DNA of 64,000 nt. Origin: Tritonibacter mobilis (lineage in GTDB: Bacteria; Pseudomonadota; Alphaproteobacteria; Rhodobacterales; Rhodobacteraceae). The translations under genes were made by a program, and so were the position numbers. Under the pieces are notes generated by a model. That model worked only from the letters and a program-made list of their open reading frames with translations. It did no database searches and was not told the DNA's origin. Every line of letters begins with the position of its first letter. The first letter of the stretch is position 1. Shown one piece after another: positions 49,549 to 59,248 of the stretch. The DNA lies in NCBI RefSeq assembly GCF_001681715.1, contig NZ_LNWY01000012.1, positions 1-64,000 of the forward strand, given 5' to 3'.

Positions 49549-49598
49549 TGCCGGGGGCGCTGCCCCCGGACCCCCGAGATATTTTGGGTTAGAAGAGG
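49549..49598. repeat. REP-like intergenic palindrome of the Rhodobacteraceae type
   Basis: CCGGGGGC (49551-49558) pairs with GCCCCCGG (49562-49569), followed by ACCCCCGAGATATTTTGGG. I recall this hairpin-plus-GAGATATTT layout as a frequent intergenic element in Rhodobacteraceae genomes. It lies inside an operon between permease and ATPase genes. Only one copy was noticed in this window. Confidence 0.55.
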
Positions 49599-49635
49599 TT
49601 GATCACGCCTCATTCCGCCCACCAGGGAGACAAAA

Positions 49636-51723
49636 ATGAGCAAACTTGCAGATTATGACGGCCCGATCCTTGAGATTGACAAGCTGTCGATCTCCTTCTT
49701 CACCCGCCTGCGCGAAATTCCGGCGGTGATGGATTTCTCTGTCGCGGTGCAGCCGGGGGAAGCCGTGGGGCTGGTGGGAGAATCGGGTTGCGGGAAATCC
49801 ACTGTGGCGCTGGGCGTGATGCAGGATCTTGGCAAGAACGGGCGCATCGTTGGCGGGTCGATCAAATTCAAAGGGCGCGATCTGGCCCAGATGAGTGCCG
49901 ATGAGCTGCGCGATGTACGCGGCAATGAGATTGCGATGATCTATCAGGAGCCGATGGCCTCGCTCAACCCGGCGATGAAGATCGGCAAACAGTTGATGGA
50001 AGTGCCGATGATCCACGAAGGTGTTGGCGAAAAAGAGGCCTACGCCCGCGCCCTGGAAGTGGTAACCGACGTTAAACTACCGGACCCCAAGCGGATGCTG
50101 AATTCCTATCCGCATCAGCTCTCTGGCGGTCAGCAGCAGCGGATCGTTATTGCGATGGCGTTGATGTCGAAACCGTCGCTGCTGATCCTCGATGAGCCGA
50201 CCACCGCACTGGACGTGACGGTGGAAGCGGCTGTAGTGGAACTGGTCAAAGATCTGGGCAAGAAATACGGCACCTCGATGCTGTTTATCTCTCACAACCT
50301 CGGGCTGGTGCTGGAGACCTGTGACCGGATTTGCGTGATGTATTCGGGCGAGGCGGTGGAGCGTGGCTCGATTGAGGATGTGTTTGATCACATGCGTCAC
50401 CCCTACACGCAGGCGCTGTTTCGGTCGATCCCGCTGCCCGGTGCAGATAAGAACGCACGCCCACTGGTAGCAATTCCCGGCAACTTTCCCCTGCCCCACG
50501 AGCGCCCAAAAGGCTGCAATTTTGGGCCGCGCTGCGATTACTTTGAGGCCGGGCGCTGTGATGCAGGCGACATCCTGATGGAACCCGTACCCGGCAATGA
50601 GCGCCACCATACGCGCTGTCTGCGCTTTCAGGAGATCGACTGGGACGCGCCCATCGCTCTGGGCGAGCAAAAGGCCAAGAATGAGCCGGGGCGCGTTGTG
50701 CTCAAAATGGACAAGCTCAAGAAATATTATGAGGTTACCGCCAATGCGCTGTTCGGCGGTGGCGCCAAGAAGGTGGTCAAGGCCAATGAAACGCTGAGTT
50801 TCGAGGCGCGCGAATCCGAAACCTTGGCGATTGTCGGTGAATCGGGTTGCGGCAAATCGACTTTTGCCAAAGTGCTGATGGGGCTGGAGACCGCCACCGA
50901 CGGCGAAATCCTTCTGGACAACCGCAATATCGAGGATATCCCGATTGAGGCGCGCGATCCCAAGACGATTTCCGATGTACAGATGGTGTTTCAAAACCCG
51001 TTTGACACGCTCAACCCGTCAATGACCGTGGGGCGTCAGATCATCCGGGCACTGGAGATCTTTGGCATCGGAGAAAATGATGCGGCGCGCAAGCAGCGGA
51101 TGCTGGAGTTGTTGGATCTGGTAAAACTGCCACGTGCCTTTGCCGACCGGATGCCCCGGCAGCTTTCAGGCGGGCAAAAACAGCGGGTGGGTATTGCCCG
51201 CGCTTTCGCCGGTGGGGCACGGATTGTTGTCGCAGATGAACCTGTCTCGGCACTGGATGTTTCGGTTCAGGCCGCCGTCACTGATCTGTTGATGGAAATT
51301 CAGCGCAATGAGAAGACAACGCTGCTGTTCATCAGCCATGATCTGTCGATTGTACGCTACCTAAGCGACCGGGTTATGGTGATGTATCTCGGCCATGTGG
51401 TTGAACTGGGCGACACCGAACAAGTGTTCTCGCCCCCTTATCATCCTTATACCGAGGCGCTGTTGTCGGCGGTTCCCATCGCCGACACCTCGGTCGAGAA
51501 AACCCATATCGTGCTGGAAGGCGATATCCCGTCGGCCATGAACCCGCCATCGGGTTGCCCGTTTCAGACCCGATGCCGCTGGAAATCAAAGGTGCCCGGC
51601 GGGCTTTGCGAGGTTGAGGTGCCGCCGATTCAAACACTTGCCGGTGGGCATCAAATCAAATGCCACCTGAGCGATGAAACGCTCGAGAGCATGGAGCCGG
51701 TGATTAAAATCGCTGCCGAGTGA
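49636..51723 (+). CDS. ABC transporter ATP-binding protein, two fused ATPase domains (DppD-DppF type)
   Basis: A 695-residue fusion of both ATPase subunits. The first domain has Walker A GESGCGKST at about 48-56, signature LSGGQQQR and Walker B LLILDEPTTALD. The second has GESGCGKSTFAK near 400, LSGGQKQR and VVADEPVSALD. Each domain is followed by the oligopeptide-family C-terminal Cys-rich element (GCNFGPRCDYFEAGRC and GCPFQTRCRW), thought to bind an iron-sulfur cluster or zinc. With the binding protein and both permeases it completes a self-sufficient importer. Confidence 0.95.
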   Translation: MSKLADYDGPILEIDKLSISFFTRLREIPAVMDFSVAVQPGEAVGLVGESGCGKSTVALGVMQDLGKNGRIVGGSIKFKGRDLAQMSADELRDVRGNEIAMIYQEPMASLNPAMKIGKQLMEVPMIHEGVGEKEAYARALEVVTDVKLPDPKRMLNSYPHQLSGGQQQRIVIAMALMSKPSLLILDEPTTALDVTVEAAVVELVKDLGKKYGTSMLFISHNLGLVLETCDRICVMYSGEAVERGSIEDVFDHMRHPYTQALFRSIPLPGADKNARPLVAIPGNFPLPHERPKGCNFGPRCDYFEAGRCDAGDILMEPVPGNERHHTRCLRFQEIDWDAPIALGEQKAKNEPGRVVLKMDKLKKYYEVTANALFGGGAKKVVKANETLSFEARESETLAIVGESGCGKSTFAKVLMGLETATDGEILLDNRNIEDIPIEARDPKTISDVQMVFQNPFDTLNPSMTVGRQIIRALEIFGIGENDAARKQRMLELLDLVKLPRAFADRMPRQLSGGQKQRVGIARAFAGGARIVVADEPVSALDVSVQAAVTDLLMEIQRNEKTTLLFISHDLSIVRYLSDRVMVMYLGHVVELGDTEQVFSPPYHPYTEALLSAVPIADTSVEKTHIVLEGDIPSAMNPPSGCPFQTRCRWKSKVPGGLCEVEVPPIQTLAGGHQIKCHLSDETLESMEPVIKIAAE

Positions 51724-51764
51724 TTTGGCTCCGCACCTGCCCTTGCAGGGTAAATCGCGACGTG

Positions 51765-51799
51765 AAAAGGCCTCACCTGTTCGGGTGAGGCCTTTTTAT
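51765..51799 (+). terminator. Intrinsic terminator of the ABC importer operon
   Basis: Perfect 13-bp stem AAAAGGCCTCACC (51765-51777) / GGTGAGGCCTTTT (51784-51796) with a 6-base loop, then T-rich sequence. It is symmetric enough to act on both strands. Confidence 0.93.
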
Positions 51800-51864
51800 T
51801 TTCTTACACTCCGGTGAATGCGGCAGGGGCGTATCTATACGCGGCCTGCCAAGCCGTCACAGGA

Positions 51865-53280
51865 TCAGCGCAGCGTTGCGTCGAAGGTTTCCCATGCCGA
51901 CACCCAGCGCTCGCCGCCAAGCTCATCAAAGACAGGCTTTAGCTGGGCCTCATAGGGCTGCCACTGGTTTTGGGTCTCAGTGGAAAGTTCCTCCTGACCC
52001 AGCATGGTGGCGATATTGTCCACATCACACAGTGCATTTGGCTTCAGACATGCTGCGTTGAACTCCAGACCTGCATGCTCCAGCAGCAGACTGATTTCGC
52101 GCTCAGAGTTCTGCACCAGCGCCTCGTAGGACTGAAGACGCATGGTGTCGCCAAGTTTCGCGGCATAGTTGGTCGCGGAGGAATAGACAGTCCGCATCAC
52201 CTGCGCGATCCATTCCGGACGTGACGCAAGCGCGTTTCCGTTCAGCACGTTAGACGCGATATTGGCGAGCGCCGTCTCCATCGGATGGCGCGACATAAAG
52301 ACGAACTTCGCCTCCGGGAACAGGAACTGCGCCAGACCAAACTCCAGACACCCCAGCGGGTGTGCGTCAACAATGGTCTTGCCACCGGCAACCTGACCAC
52401 CCAGAGCACGCTCCAGATAGTACTGGCGGAAGATGTCGATTTCTTCGGCACTCAGTTGCTCCAACCAATCCCAGTAGTTACAGGGACGACCGGTTTTTGC
52501 CAGATGCATACGGATGGCACCATGGGTGCGCGACAGAGCCGTGTTTTCCCCAACGCTAAAGACGCCCGGATGCTGCGCCATGATGCGGTCAACCAGACCG
52601 GTGCCCGCCATCGGCATACCGCCGACAAAGACCAGCTTTGGCAGAAGAGAGGCGTCCTCAGAGGCCGGGCGCGGCTCAAACATCTGTTCCTGTTCAGCGA
52701 CCATTTCGTCAAAGATGGCCGGAGCGAAGGGACCAGCGACTTCTTGACGCGCGGATTGGAACAGGGTGAACGCAGCATCCACCTCGCCCGCGGAATGGGC
52801 AATTTGCGCCAGCGCATAATGGATCAGTGCGCGGTGCTTGCTGTCGAGGTTTTCACGCTCGGACAGAGAAATCATGCGCTGCGCGTAGAGGCTATCGACA
52901 GAGAATGTCTCAATCCCGTTGAGCGCAGTCAGCGCCGGAATAGAATTGGGATCGCGTTTCAGCACCTCTTCAAAGGCCTGTTCTGCGCCCAGCAGATCGC
53001 CCTTGGTCTGCAACATCAGTCCGAGTTTACCCCAGGCGGATGTATCATCAGGCGCGTTTTCGGTGATGTGGCGCATGACGTTGACAGCGTTGTCGTAATC
53101 ACGCATCTCAAAAAAGCAATCGGCGGTGCGATCAAGCAGGCCAGCATCCAGCTCACCTGATTGAACAAAGGGCAGCATCACGCTGAGAGAGCGCGCATAT
53201 TTGCCCGTGGCCATCAGACCGTCGACTGTTGCAAATGCCTCGGTCAAGGCATCAGGAGTGTGGCTGTTTTCTACCAGCAT
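51865..53280 (-). CDS. TPR-sulfotransferase fusion protein
   Basis: A 471-residue protein. The N-terminal ~160 residues are tetratricopeptide-like helices (DYDNAVNVMRHITENAPDD and LGAEQAFEEVLKRDPNSI). From about 205 onward is a sulfotransferase domain: LVFVGGMPMAGTGLVDRIM matches the 5'-phosphosulfate loop, although the usual Ser/Thr-rich pattern is partly replaced by Met-Ala, and FVFMSRHPMETALAN matches the 3'-phosphate motif. TPR-sulfotransferases of bacteria are usually of unknown substrate. It is a single gene, and the second sulfotransferase-type gene in this window. Confidence 0.85.
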   Translation of the reverse strand: MLVENSHTPDALTEAFATVDGLMATGKYARSLSVMLPFVQSGELDAGLLDRTADCFFEMRDYDNAVNVMRHITENAPDDTSAWGKLGLMLQTKGDLLGAEQAFEEVLKRDPNSIPALTALNGIETFSVDSLYAQRMISLSERENLDSKHRALIHYALAQIAHSAGEVDAAFTLFQSARQEVAGPFAPAIFDEMVAEQEQMFEPRPASEDASLLPKLVFVGGMPMAGTGLVDRIMAQHPGVFSVGENTALSRTHGAIRMHLAKTGRPCNYWDWLEQLSAEEIDIFRQYYLERALGGQVAGGKTIVDAHPLGCLEFGLAQFLFPEAKFVFMSRHPMETALANIASNVLNGNALASRPEWIAQVMRTVYSSATNYAAKLGDTMRLQSYEALVQNSEREISLLLEHAGLEFNAACLKPNALCDVDNIATMLGQEELSTETQNQWQPYEAQLKPVFDELGGERWVSAWETFDATLR

Positions 53281-53408
53281 GTGTTGTTCGCCCTTCTGTA
53301 ACGATGGGCCGAAATTGCTGGACAGAAGTGAATCCCCGGTAAAGCGCTTGGTTCGAAAATGTGTCTTTTTCTTGGAATTTAACGCCCAATTCGTTGATGA
53401 GAGGTGAC

Positions 53409-54545
53409 CTACTCTTTCAGGAGCGCCTCATAGCGGGAATCAGTGAGCGTTTTTAGAAAGGCAACCAGCGCATCTATCCGTCGGTCATCCAACGCAGGCC
53501 CATGCGTCAGCTCTGTTTCGGAGAGTGTCTCTGCCACCGGAATATCGCCCCAAGGCGCGCCGGTTTCCGGGTTGATCTGCGCGCTCTCGGCTTTGCTGTT
53601 GTAGCGATTGTAAAACGCAACAACAGTGCGCAGATCCTGAAAGACCCCATTATGCATATAAGGACCGGTCACCGCCACATTGCGCAGGGTCGGCGTCTTG
53701 AACTTGCCGCGCTCCTTTGGATCATTCACCAAAGGATTATCGAGCAACCCGTTGTCGACCCAATCCGCAGCGACCCCGTTTTCGGATCGCCCAGCAAGGT
53801 TCGCAGGCACGCCGATATTGTGATAGCGGAAATCAGTGAAAGGCTCAGCCGGGTCCATCGCACTCCGGCGCAACTGGTGACATTGATTGCAGTTGGTGAA
53901 CTGCTGCGAGAAGAACAACAGCCGTCCTAATTCTTCTTCTTTTGTCAGTTCCGCCGCGCCGCGAAGAAAACGGTCATATTTGCTGTCAAAGCTCTGAAAG
54001 GTCTCAGTGCTCTCGAAACGTGCAAGCGCTGCGGTGAGCGCCTCAAACCCTGCCTCTACATCCTTTGTAATGTCGACGTCATAGAGGGTTTGAAAGGCGG
54101 TGACATAATCTTCCTGCTCGGCCAGACGGGCCATCGCATCCGCCTCTGTTGCAAGCCCGAGTTCAATCGGGTTGAGGATCGGCCCTCCGGCTTGCGCCGC
54201 AAGGTCAGCGGCCCGCCCATCCCAGAACTGCCCACCGACCCATTCACCATCTGCGTTTTGATGGAATGCCGGCGACAGCATTGCATAGGCCGCAGTCGGC
54301 GCATGGCGCGCACCGAGCGACTGGCCGTCGTCCCCACGCGAAAACGCGCCCTCAGCGTCCCGGCGCGGATCAGCAAAACCCGCATTTGGATCATGACAGC
54401 TGGCACAGGATTGGGTGCGATTAAGTGAGAGGTCTGTTTCAAAAAACAGTGCCTCCCCCAACTCCTCGGCCGTCTTAAAGGGGGCCGCAGCCAAAGGAAC
54501 AGCGCTCAGCAACAGGCACGTGGTTTGGGACAGAAGCTTGAACAT
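53409..54545 (-). CDS. Di-haem cytochrome c peroxidase/MauG family protein
   Basis: A 378-residue exported di-haem protein that reduces hydrogen peroxide or performs MauG-like oxidations. A signal peptide (1-21, ending PLAAA) is followed by two haem-binding motifs, CASCH at 47-51 and CNQCH at 219-223. The conserved stretch GPYMHNGVFQDLRTVVAFYN near 300 belongs to the family. No methylamine dehydrogenase genes are nearby, so a peroxidase role is more likely than cofactor maturation, but this cannot be settled by sequence. Confidence 0.9.
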   Translation of the reverse strand: MFKLLSQTTCLLLSAVPLAAAPFKTAEELGEALFFETDLSLNRTQSCASCHDPNAGFADPRRDAEGAFSRGDDGQSLGARHAPTAAYAMLSPAFHQNADGEWVGGQFWDGRAADLAAQAGGPILNPIELGLATEADAMARLAEQEDYVTAFQTLYDVDITKDVEAGFEALTAALARFESTETFQSFDSKYDRFLRGAAELTKEEELGRLLFFSQQFTNCNQCHQLRRSAMDPAEPFTDFRYHNIGVPANLAGRSENGVAADWVDNGLLDNPLVNDPKERGKFKTPTLRNVAVTGPYMHNGVFQDLRTVVAFYNRYNSKAESAQINPETGAPWGDIPVAETLSETELTHGPALDDRRIDALVAFLKTLTDSRYEALLKE

Positions 54546-54683
54546 CGTAGTCTCCGGGATCGCCTAGGCGGTCTAGCGCAGCTCCGGGCCAAATTCCAGA
54601 TGTAGAAAGGACGCAGCCCTCAGAGAGCTGCGCCCTTTCTCACTCCCACAGTCCCACCCGCGGGTATTCTCACTCTCTGGTGC

Positions 54684-55058
54684 TCAGACCAGATAAACAA
54701 TCAACACGGTCAGCAGGTTGATCGACGCAAATTGCAAAAGTTCAGGATTGGACTTTGCCCGCATGGCACCCAGAACCGCCGCCAACACAGCGGCTGCAAA
54801 TCCGCCGAGCGCCAGCGCGCCGATCAGATCGCCAAAGAAGCCCGTGCCTGCGCCCCAAGGTGAGCCATCAAGCCCCATCCCTTTTAAGAGAAGTCCAAGC
54901 AGCGCTCCCAGCGCGACCCCAAGCAGAGACGGGCCAATGTCGCGGCCTGCATCATGACCGTGATGATCAAGAATTCTGTCGATCAGTTCAGGACGCGGTC
55001 TTGCGCCGGGTTCCCAACCCATGCGTGACACCTGACCTTCAAACGATTTCCCACTCAC
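54684..55058 (-). CDS. Hypothetical membrane protein
   Basis: A 124-residue protein that I do not recognise. Residues 1-38 are polar and include RPRPELIDRILDHHGHDAGRD. Three hydrophobic, glycine- and alanine-rich helices follow (about 42-60, 72-97 and 106-124), the last reaching the C-terminus (LLTVLIVYLV). Codon usage resembles the neighbours. It is a single gene between the peroxidase and the transglycosylase, both on the same strand but not closely spaced. Confidence 0.65.
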   Translation of the reverse strand: MSGKSFEGQVSRMGWEPGARPRPELIDRILDHHGHDAGRDIGPSLLGVALGALLGLLLKGMGLDGSPWGAGTGFFGDLIGALALGGFAAAVLAAVLGAMRAKSNPELLQFASINLLTVLIVYLV

Positions 55059-55220
55059 TGCACTTCCCTCCGTGTTGAGGAGAGATTTACGTCTGATTAA
55101 GGCAGATTAATGACCCGTTAACGAAGGTCGCGGGGCAAATGGTTAACGCGTCGTAACTTTTTGACTTCCAGCGCCCGAACTTCGGCAGAATCCCGCCAGC
55201 GTTTTGCGGTTGTTTGCCGA

Positions 55221-55796
55221 TTAGCTGCCGAGAATTTTGCGCACGTAGTTTTGGGTTTCCTTGTAAGGCGGCACGCCTCCGTGGCGCGTCACAGCCTCCG
55301 GTCCCGCATTATATGCCGCCAGTGCAAGCCGCCATGAGCCGAACTTGCGATATTGTTGCGCGAGGTATTTGGCGCCGCCGCGCAGGTTCTCTGCGGGCAC
55401 CAATGGGTCGACCCCCAGTATACGAGCGGTCTGCGGCATCAACTGGGCCAGTCCCAAGGCCCCTTTGTGCGACTGGGCGGCAGGGTTCCAATTGCTCTCT
55501 TGCTGCACCAAACGCAGGAAAAGATCCTCAGGAACACCATTTGCACGCGCCGCACTGCGGGCCACCTCAAGATACTCGCCACGATAACTGCCACGGTAAA
55601 TGGGCAAGACATCGTCCTTGAGACTGTCTGGTTTCAGTCGTTCTGAGCCGCGATACTGGCTGGCGCCGCGGGTGTCCAAAAATTTGGTCTGTGCCGCAAA
55701 TACTTTGCGCTTGGTATTGTTGTTGAACAGATCAGCGGCCACAGCAGGTGTGGCCAGAACCGTCACGATGAGGGCAGCAGTCGAAATACGTTGCAT
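55221..55796 (-). CDS. Lytic transglycosylase, SLT domain
   Basis: A 191-residue exported peptidoglycan lytic enzyme. The signal peptide spans 1-21 (ending PAVAAD). The SLT core has the catalytic Glu in [10 protein letters not shown], then [27 protein letters not shown] and the final [22 protein letters not shown]. The length is that of short soluble SLT proteins. It may support cell-wall turnover or insertion of envelope complexes; no secretion or phage genes are adjacent. Confidence 0.92.
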   Translation of the reverse strand: MQRISTAALIVTVLATPAVAADLFNNNTKRKVFAAQTKFLDTRGASQYRGSERLKPDSLKDDVLPIYRGSYRGEYLEVARSAARANGVPEDLFLRLVQQESNWNPAAQSHKGALGLAQLMPQTARILGVDPLVPAENLRGGAKYLAQQYRKFGSWRLALAAYNAGPEAVTRHGGVPPYKETQNYVRKILGS

Positions 55797-56065
55797 GTGA
55801 TAAATCGAAAACTCGTCGGTTTAGCTGGCGACAATATAGCGGCCCGGTCCGTAAAATGAAAGGTAACAGCACCACCTTGCCGCTGTACGGCCCTGCCAAC
55901 AGCGTAAATCTGGTGTTTGACCGTCAATCCCGCGCCTGATGCTCTTTCATCGCACGGTCAGGCTCGTTACTCTGCCCTGCAGACAATGGGCGGGATTCGA
56001 CATGCCGCTCTGGCGATGCGCCGCAATCGCTCACGAATAGATAAGAAACAAAGGACAGGACCCAC

Positions 56066-56599
56066 ATGGCCGGATCCCTGAACAAAGTAATGCTCATCGG
56101 CAACCTTGGCCGCGATCCGGAAGTGCGTAGCTTCCAGAACGGCGGCAAGGTCTGCAACCTGCGGATCGCGACGTCGGAGACGTGGAAGGACCGTAACACC
56201 GGTGAGCGCCGTGAAAAAACCGAATGGCACTCTGTTGCGATCTTCAACGAAGGTCTGGTGCGTGTCGCAGAGCAATTTCTGCGCAAAGGGTCCAAGGTCT
56301 ATATTGAAGGCCAACTGCAAACCCGCAAATGGCAGGACCAGAGCGGTCAGGACCGGTATTCTACCGAAGTCGTGCTGCAAGGCTTTGGCTCGACGCTCAC
56401 CATGCTTGATGGTCGCGGCGAAGGTGGTGGCGGCGGTGGCTTTGGCGGTGGTCAAGGCGGCGGCGATTACGGTGGCGGCGGTGGCGGCTACGGTGGTGGT
56501 GGCAGCTACGGCGGCGGCGGTGGCGGCGGCAACCAAGGCGGTGGCTTTGGTGGCGGTGGCCCCTCGCAAAACATCGACGACGACGAAATCCCGTTCTGA
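56066..56599 (+). CDS. ssb: Single-stranded DNA-binding protein
   Basis: Tetrameric OB-fold protein protecting single-stranded DNA and recruiting repair partners. The OB fold covers 1-112 ([52 protein letters not shown]). The linker, about 120-165, is almost entirely Gly with Tyr, Gln and Ser in tandem GGG repeats. The C-terminal tip DDDEIPF is the conserved partner-binding tail. It is 177 residues long. No LexA box was seen upstream. Confidence 0.97.
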   Translation: MAGSLNKVMLIGNLGRDPEVRSFQNGGKVCNLRIATSETWKDRNTGERREKTEWHSVAIFNEGLVRVAEQFLRKGSKVYIEGQLQTRKWQDQSGQDRYSTEVVLQGFGSTLTMLDGRGEGGGGGGFGGGQGGGDYGGGGGGYGGGGSYGGGGGGGNQGGGFGGGGPSQNIDDDEIPF

Positions 56600-56626
56600 T
56601 CGTCAGGCACCTACGCCAAATAGATC

Positions 56627-56652
56627 AAGGGCCGACATGTGTCGGCCCTTTT
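56627..56652 (+). terminator. Intrinsic terminator after ssb
   Basis: Stem AGGGCCGACA / TGTCGGCCCT with a 2-base loop region, followed by TTTTTATT, starting 28 bases past the ssb stop. Confidence 0.92.
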
Positions 56653-56711
56653 TATTACCTGACATTCTGTTGCCTGAGGTTCTATCGCCAGCCTACAGCG
56701 AGCGTTTGAGC

Positions 56712-59129
56712 TTATCCGCGCATGCGTGCGCCGTCCGCATCAAACAGTGGCTCTGTAATCAGGCGAGCCGCATGTTTCTTGCCAAGGATTTCAATCTCAA
56801 CCGTCAGCCCTTCGCGAGCGCGCTCCACCGGCACAAACCCAAGCGCAATAGATTTCTGCGCGAAGTGGCTGTAGCCGCCAGAGGTGCAGAACCCCACCAC
56901 GTCGCCGTCCAGCCAGATCGGCTCATAAGCGACCACATCCGCATCATCTGCATCGACCTCAAAGGCACAAAGCTTGCGGCTGACACCTGCATCCCGCTCT
57001 GCTTCGGCTGCCGCGCGACCGATAAAATCAACCGGTTTCTTAAAGGAGATAAAGCGGTCCAGACCGGTCTCCGCAGCGGTGTAGTCCGGTGAAAACTCCG
57101 ACAGCCAAGAGCCGAAGAACTTGTCGAGCCGCAGGGACATCATCGCGCGCATACCGAAGGGTTTCATGCCGTGGTTTTGCCCCTCCCCCCAGAGAGCGGC
57201 CCAGAGCGCGCGCTGACTGGGAAGGTCACAATAGATCTCGTAGCCAAGATCACCGGTGTAGCTCACCCGTTGAACCACGCACTCCACCATGCCCACGGTC
57301 AGGTGGCGCACATCCAGAAAACGCATGTCGGAGATATCGCTGCGTGTGCAGGCTTGCAGCACCTCGCGCGCCTTGGGGCCAGCGATCTGAAAGCCGTTCA
57401 CCTGATCGGAGACATTGTCGACCGTCACACCCTCATCGAGGTTCTGCAAGAACCAACGCATGTGGTAGGCCTGCGCGCCATAGGACGCCGTAAGCTGGAA
57501 ATCACCTTCGCCAAGGCAAGAGATGGTGAAATCCCCAATCAATCGCCCCTTCGGCGAGAGCATCGGCGTCAGGCTGAGGCGCCCCTTTTGCGGAACACGC
57601 CCCGCCATGATCCGATCAAGCCAAGCGCGGGCACCCGCGCCTTTGACACGGTATTTCCCGAAGTTGTGGATCTCATTGATGCCAACCGCCTCGCGCACCG
57701 CCTTTACTTCCCGCGCTGTGGCATCAAAAGCGTTGGAGCGGCGGAACGAGGGTGTCTCGTAACGCGCCTCGCCGTCAGCCGCGAAATAGTTCGGGATCTC
57801 CATGCCGTATTGGTGGCCCCAAACCGCGCCCATATCGTCAAAAATGTCGTACATCGGCGTTGTGCGGAAGGGACGCGCGGCTGGCAGTTCCTCGTTCGGA
57901 TAAGCGATGGAAAACCGTTTCTGATAGTTCTCGATCACTTTGGGTCGGGTGTAGCCGGGCGTGATCCAATTGCCGTAACGTGCAACATCCATGGCAGCGG
58001 TGTCGCGTTCACATTCGCCAGTTGTCATCCATTGCGCCAGCATCAACCCGACGCCACCACCCTGAGAGAACCCCGCCATCACCGCACAAGCCGACCAGTA
58101 GTTGCGCACGCCCGGCACCGGTCCAACCAGCGGGTTGCCATCGGGTGCAAAGGTGAACGGTCCGTGGATCACTGATTTCACTCCCGCCTCAGCAAGCGCG
58201 GGGAAACGTTTATACGCAAAATCAATGCTGTCTTCGATCTTATCAAAGTCGTCGGGCAACAATTCATGGCCGAAATTCCAAGGCGTGCCATCTACGGCCC
58301 AAGGGCGACAAGGCTGCTCATAAAAGCCGATGCAAAGCCCGCGGCCCTCTTGCCGCAAATAGCTTTCGCCCGCCGGGTCCATGACATGGGGATGTTCGCC
58401 GCCGCCGGCGATGATCTCGGCAATCATCGGCACCTCGTCAGTGACGATATACTGGTGCTCCATCGGGTGCAGGGGGAAGTAAATTCCCGCCATCGCGCCA
58501 ACTTCACGCGCCCAGAGGCCACCTGCATTGACGATATGTTCAGCGTGGATGGTGCCTTTTTCAGTCACCACATCCCATGTGCCGTCCGCGCGCTGGTTGG
58601 TCTCAATCACCTTGCAGTGGGTCTCAATAGTGGCTCCTCCCATGCGCGCCGCCTTGGCATATGCGTGGGTCGTGCCAGAGGGATCAAGGTGGCCATCAAG
58701 CGGATCGTAGAGCCCACCGATGATCCCGTCGATATTGGTAACAGGTGCGATTTTCTTTATTTCTTCGGGGCTTACGATCTCAGTTTCAAGCCCCATAAAA
58801 CGGTGCTTGGCCCGCTCCGCCTTCAACATGTCAAAGCGTTCTTGATTGTCCGCCAGTGTCACACCGCCCACATGGTGCAGGCCACAGGACATGCCGGTAA
58901 TCGCCTCCAGCTCTTTATAGAGCTTAATGGTGTAGCCCTGCAGCGCTGCCATATTGGTGTCGCCATTAAGCGTGTGAAAGCCCCCCGCGGCATGCCAGGT
59001 CGAGCCAGAGGTCAATTCCGATCGTTCGATCAGCATGACATCGGACCAGCCGAGTTTGGTTAGGTGGTAAAGAACGGAGCAGCCGACAACGCCGCCCCCG
59101 ATAATGGCCACGCGGGTGGTGGTTTTCAT
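56712..59129 (-). CDS. GcvT-fused FAD-dependent oxidoreductase (sarcosine/dimethylglycine dehydrogenase type)
   Basis: An 805-residue two-part enzyme. The N-terminal oxidase domain has the FAD motif VAIIGGGVVGCSVLYHL (GxGxxG at 11-16) and His46 in STWHAAGG, the position of covalent flavin attachment in sarcosine and dimethylglycine dehydrogenases. The C-terminal ~370 residues form the GcvT-like tetrahydrofolate domain (RVSYTGDLGYEIYCD, MRAMMSLRLDKFFGSW), which captures the released formaldehyde as methylene-THF. Substrates of the family are N-methyl amino compounds. Its promoter region carries the same two-block element found upstream of the ABC importer operon, suggesting shared regulation. 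Confidence 0.93.
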   Translation of the reverse strand: MKTTTRVAIIGGGVVGCSVLYHLTKLGWSDVMLIERSELTSGSTWHAAGGFHTLNGDTNMAALQGYTIKLYKELEAITGMSCGLHHVGGVTLADNQERFDMLKAERAKHRFMGLETEIVSPEEIKKIAPVTNIDGIIGGLYDPLDGHLDPSGTTHAYAKAARMGGATIETHCKVIETNQRADGTWDVVTEKGTIHAEHIVNAGGLWAREVGAMAGIYFPLHPMEHQYIVTDEVPMIAEIIAGGGEHPHVMDPAGESYLRQEGRGLCIGFYEQPCRPWAVDGTPWNFGHELLPDDFDKIEDSIDFAYKRFPALAEAGVKSVIHGPFTFAPDGNPLVGPVPGVRNYWSACAVMAGFSQGGGVGLMLAQWMTTGECERDTAAMDVARYGNWITPGYTRPKVIENYQKRFSIAYPNEELPAARPFRTTPMYDIFDDMGAVWGHQYGMEIPNYFAADGEARYETPSFRRSNAFDATAREVKAVREAVGINEIHNFGKYRVKGAGARAWLDRIMAGRVPQKGRLSLTPMLSPKGRLIGDFTISCLGEGDFQLTASYGAQAYHMRWFLQNLDEGVTVDNVSDQVNGFQIAGPKAREVLQACTRSDISDMRFLDVRHLTVGMVECVVQRVSYTGDLGYEIYCDLPSQRALWAALWGEGQNHGMKPFGMRAMMSLRLDKFFGSWLSEFSPDYTAAETGLDRFISFKKPVDFIGRAAAEAERDAGVSRKLCAFEVDADDADVVAYEPIWLDGDVVGFCTSGGYSHFAQKSIALGFVPVERAREGLTVEIEILGKKHAARLITEPLFDADGARMRG

Positions 59130-59165
59130 GGGTCCGTCTCCCTGTCAGGATCGCATTTCCTTTCA

Positions 59166-59218
59166 TTCTGGACACATGTGCCCATTAGTCCAGTCAAAAA
59201 ACGACACTGCATGTCGCT
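59166..59218. promoter_or_regulatory. Two-block regulatory element upstream of the GcvT-type oxidoreductase (copy B)
   Basis: Block 1 TTCTGGACACATGTGCC (59166-59182) matches copy A at 15 of 17 positions. Block 2 starts GTCAAAA (59193), followed by CGACA-N5-TGTCGCT (59202-59218), matching copy A except for spacer length. The element lies 37-89 bases upstream of the start at 59129 and is inverted relative to the gene compared with copy A. Confidence 0.6.
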
Positions 59219-59248
59219 CAGACATATCGCCCCTCCCGCCCGGCAGAC

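Noticed and set aside
56415-56565. Glycine-codon tandem repeats (GGTGGC-type)
   Set aside because: This is the normal low-complexity linker of SSB, not a separate repeat element or array.
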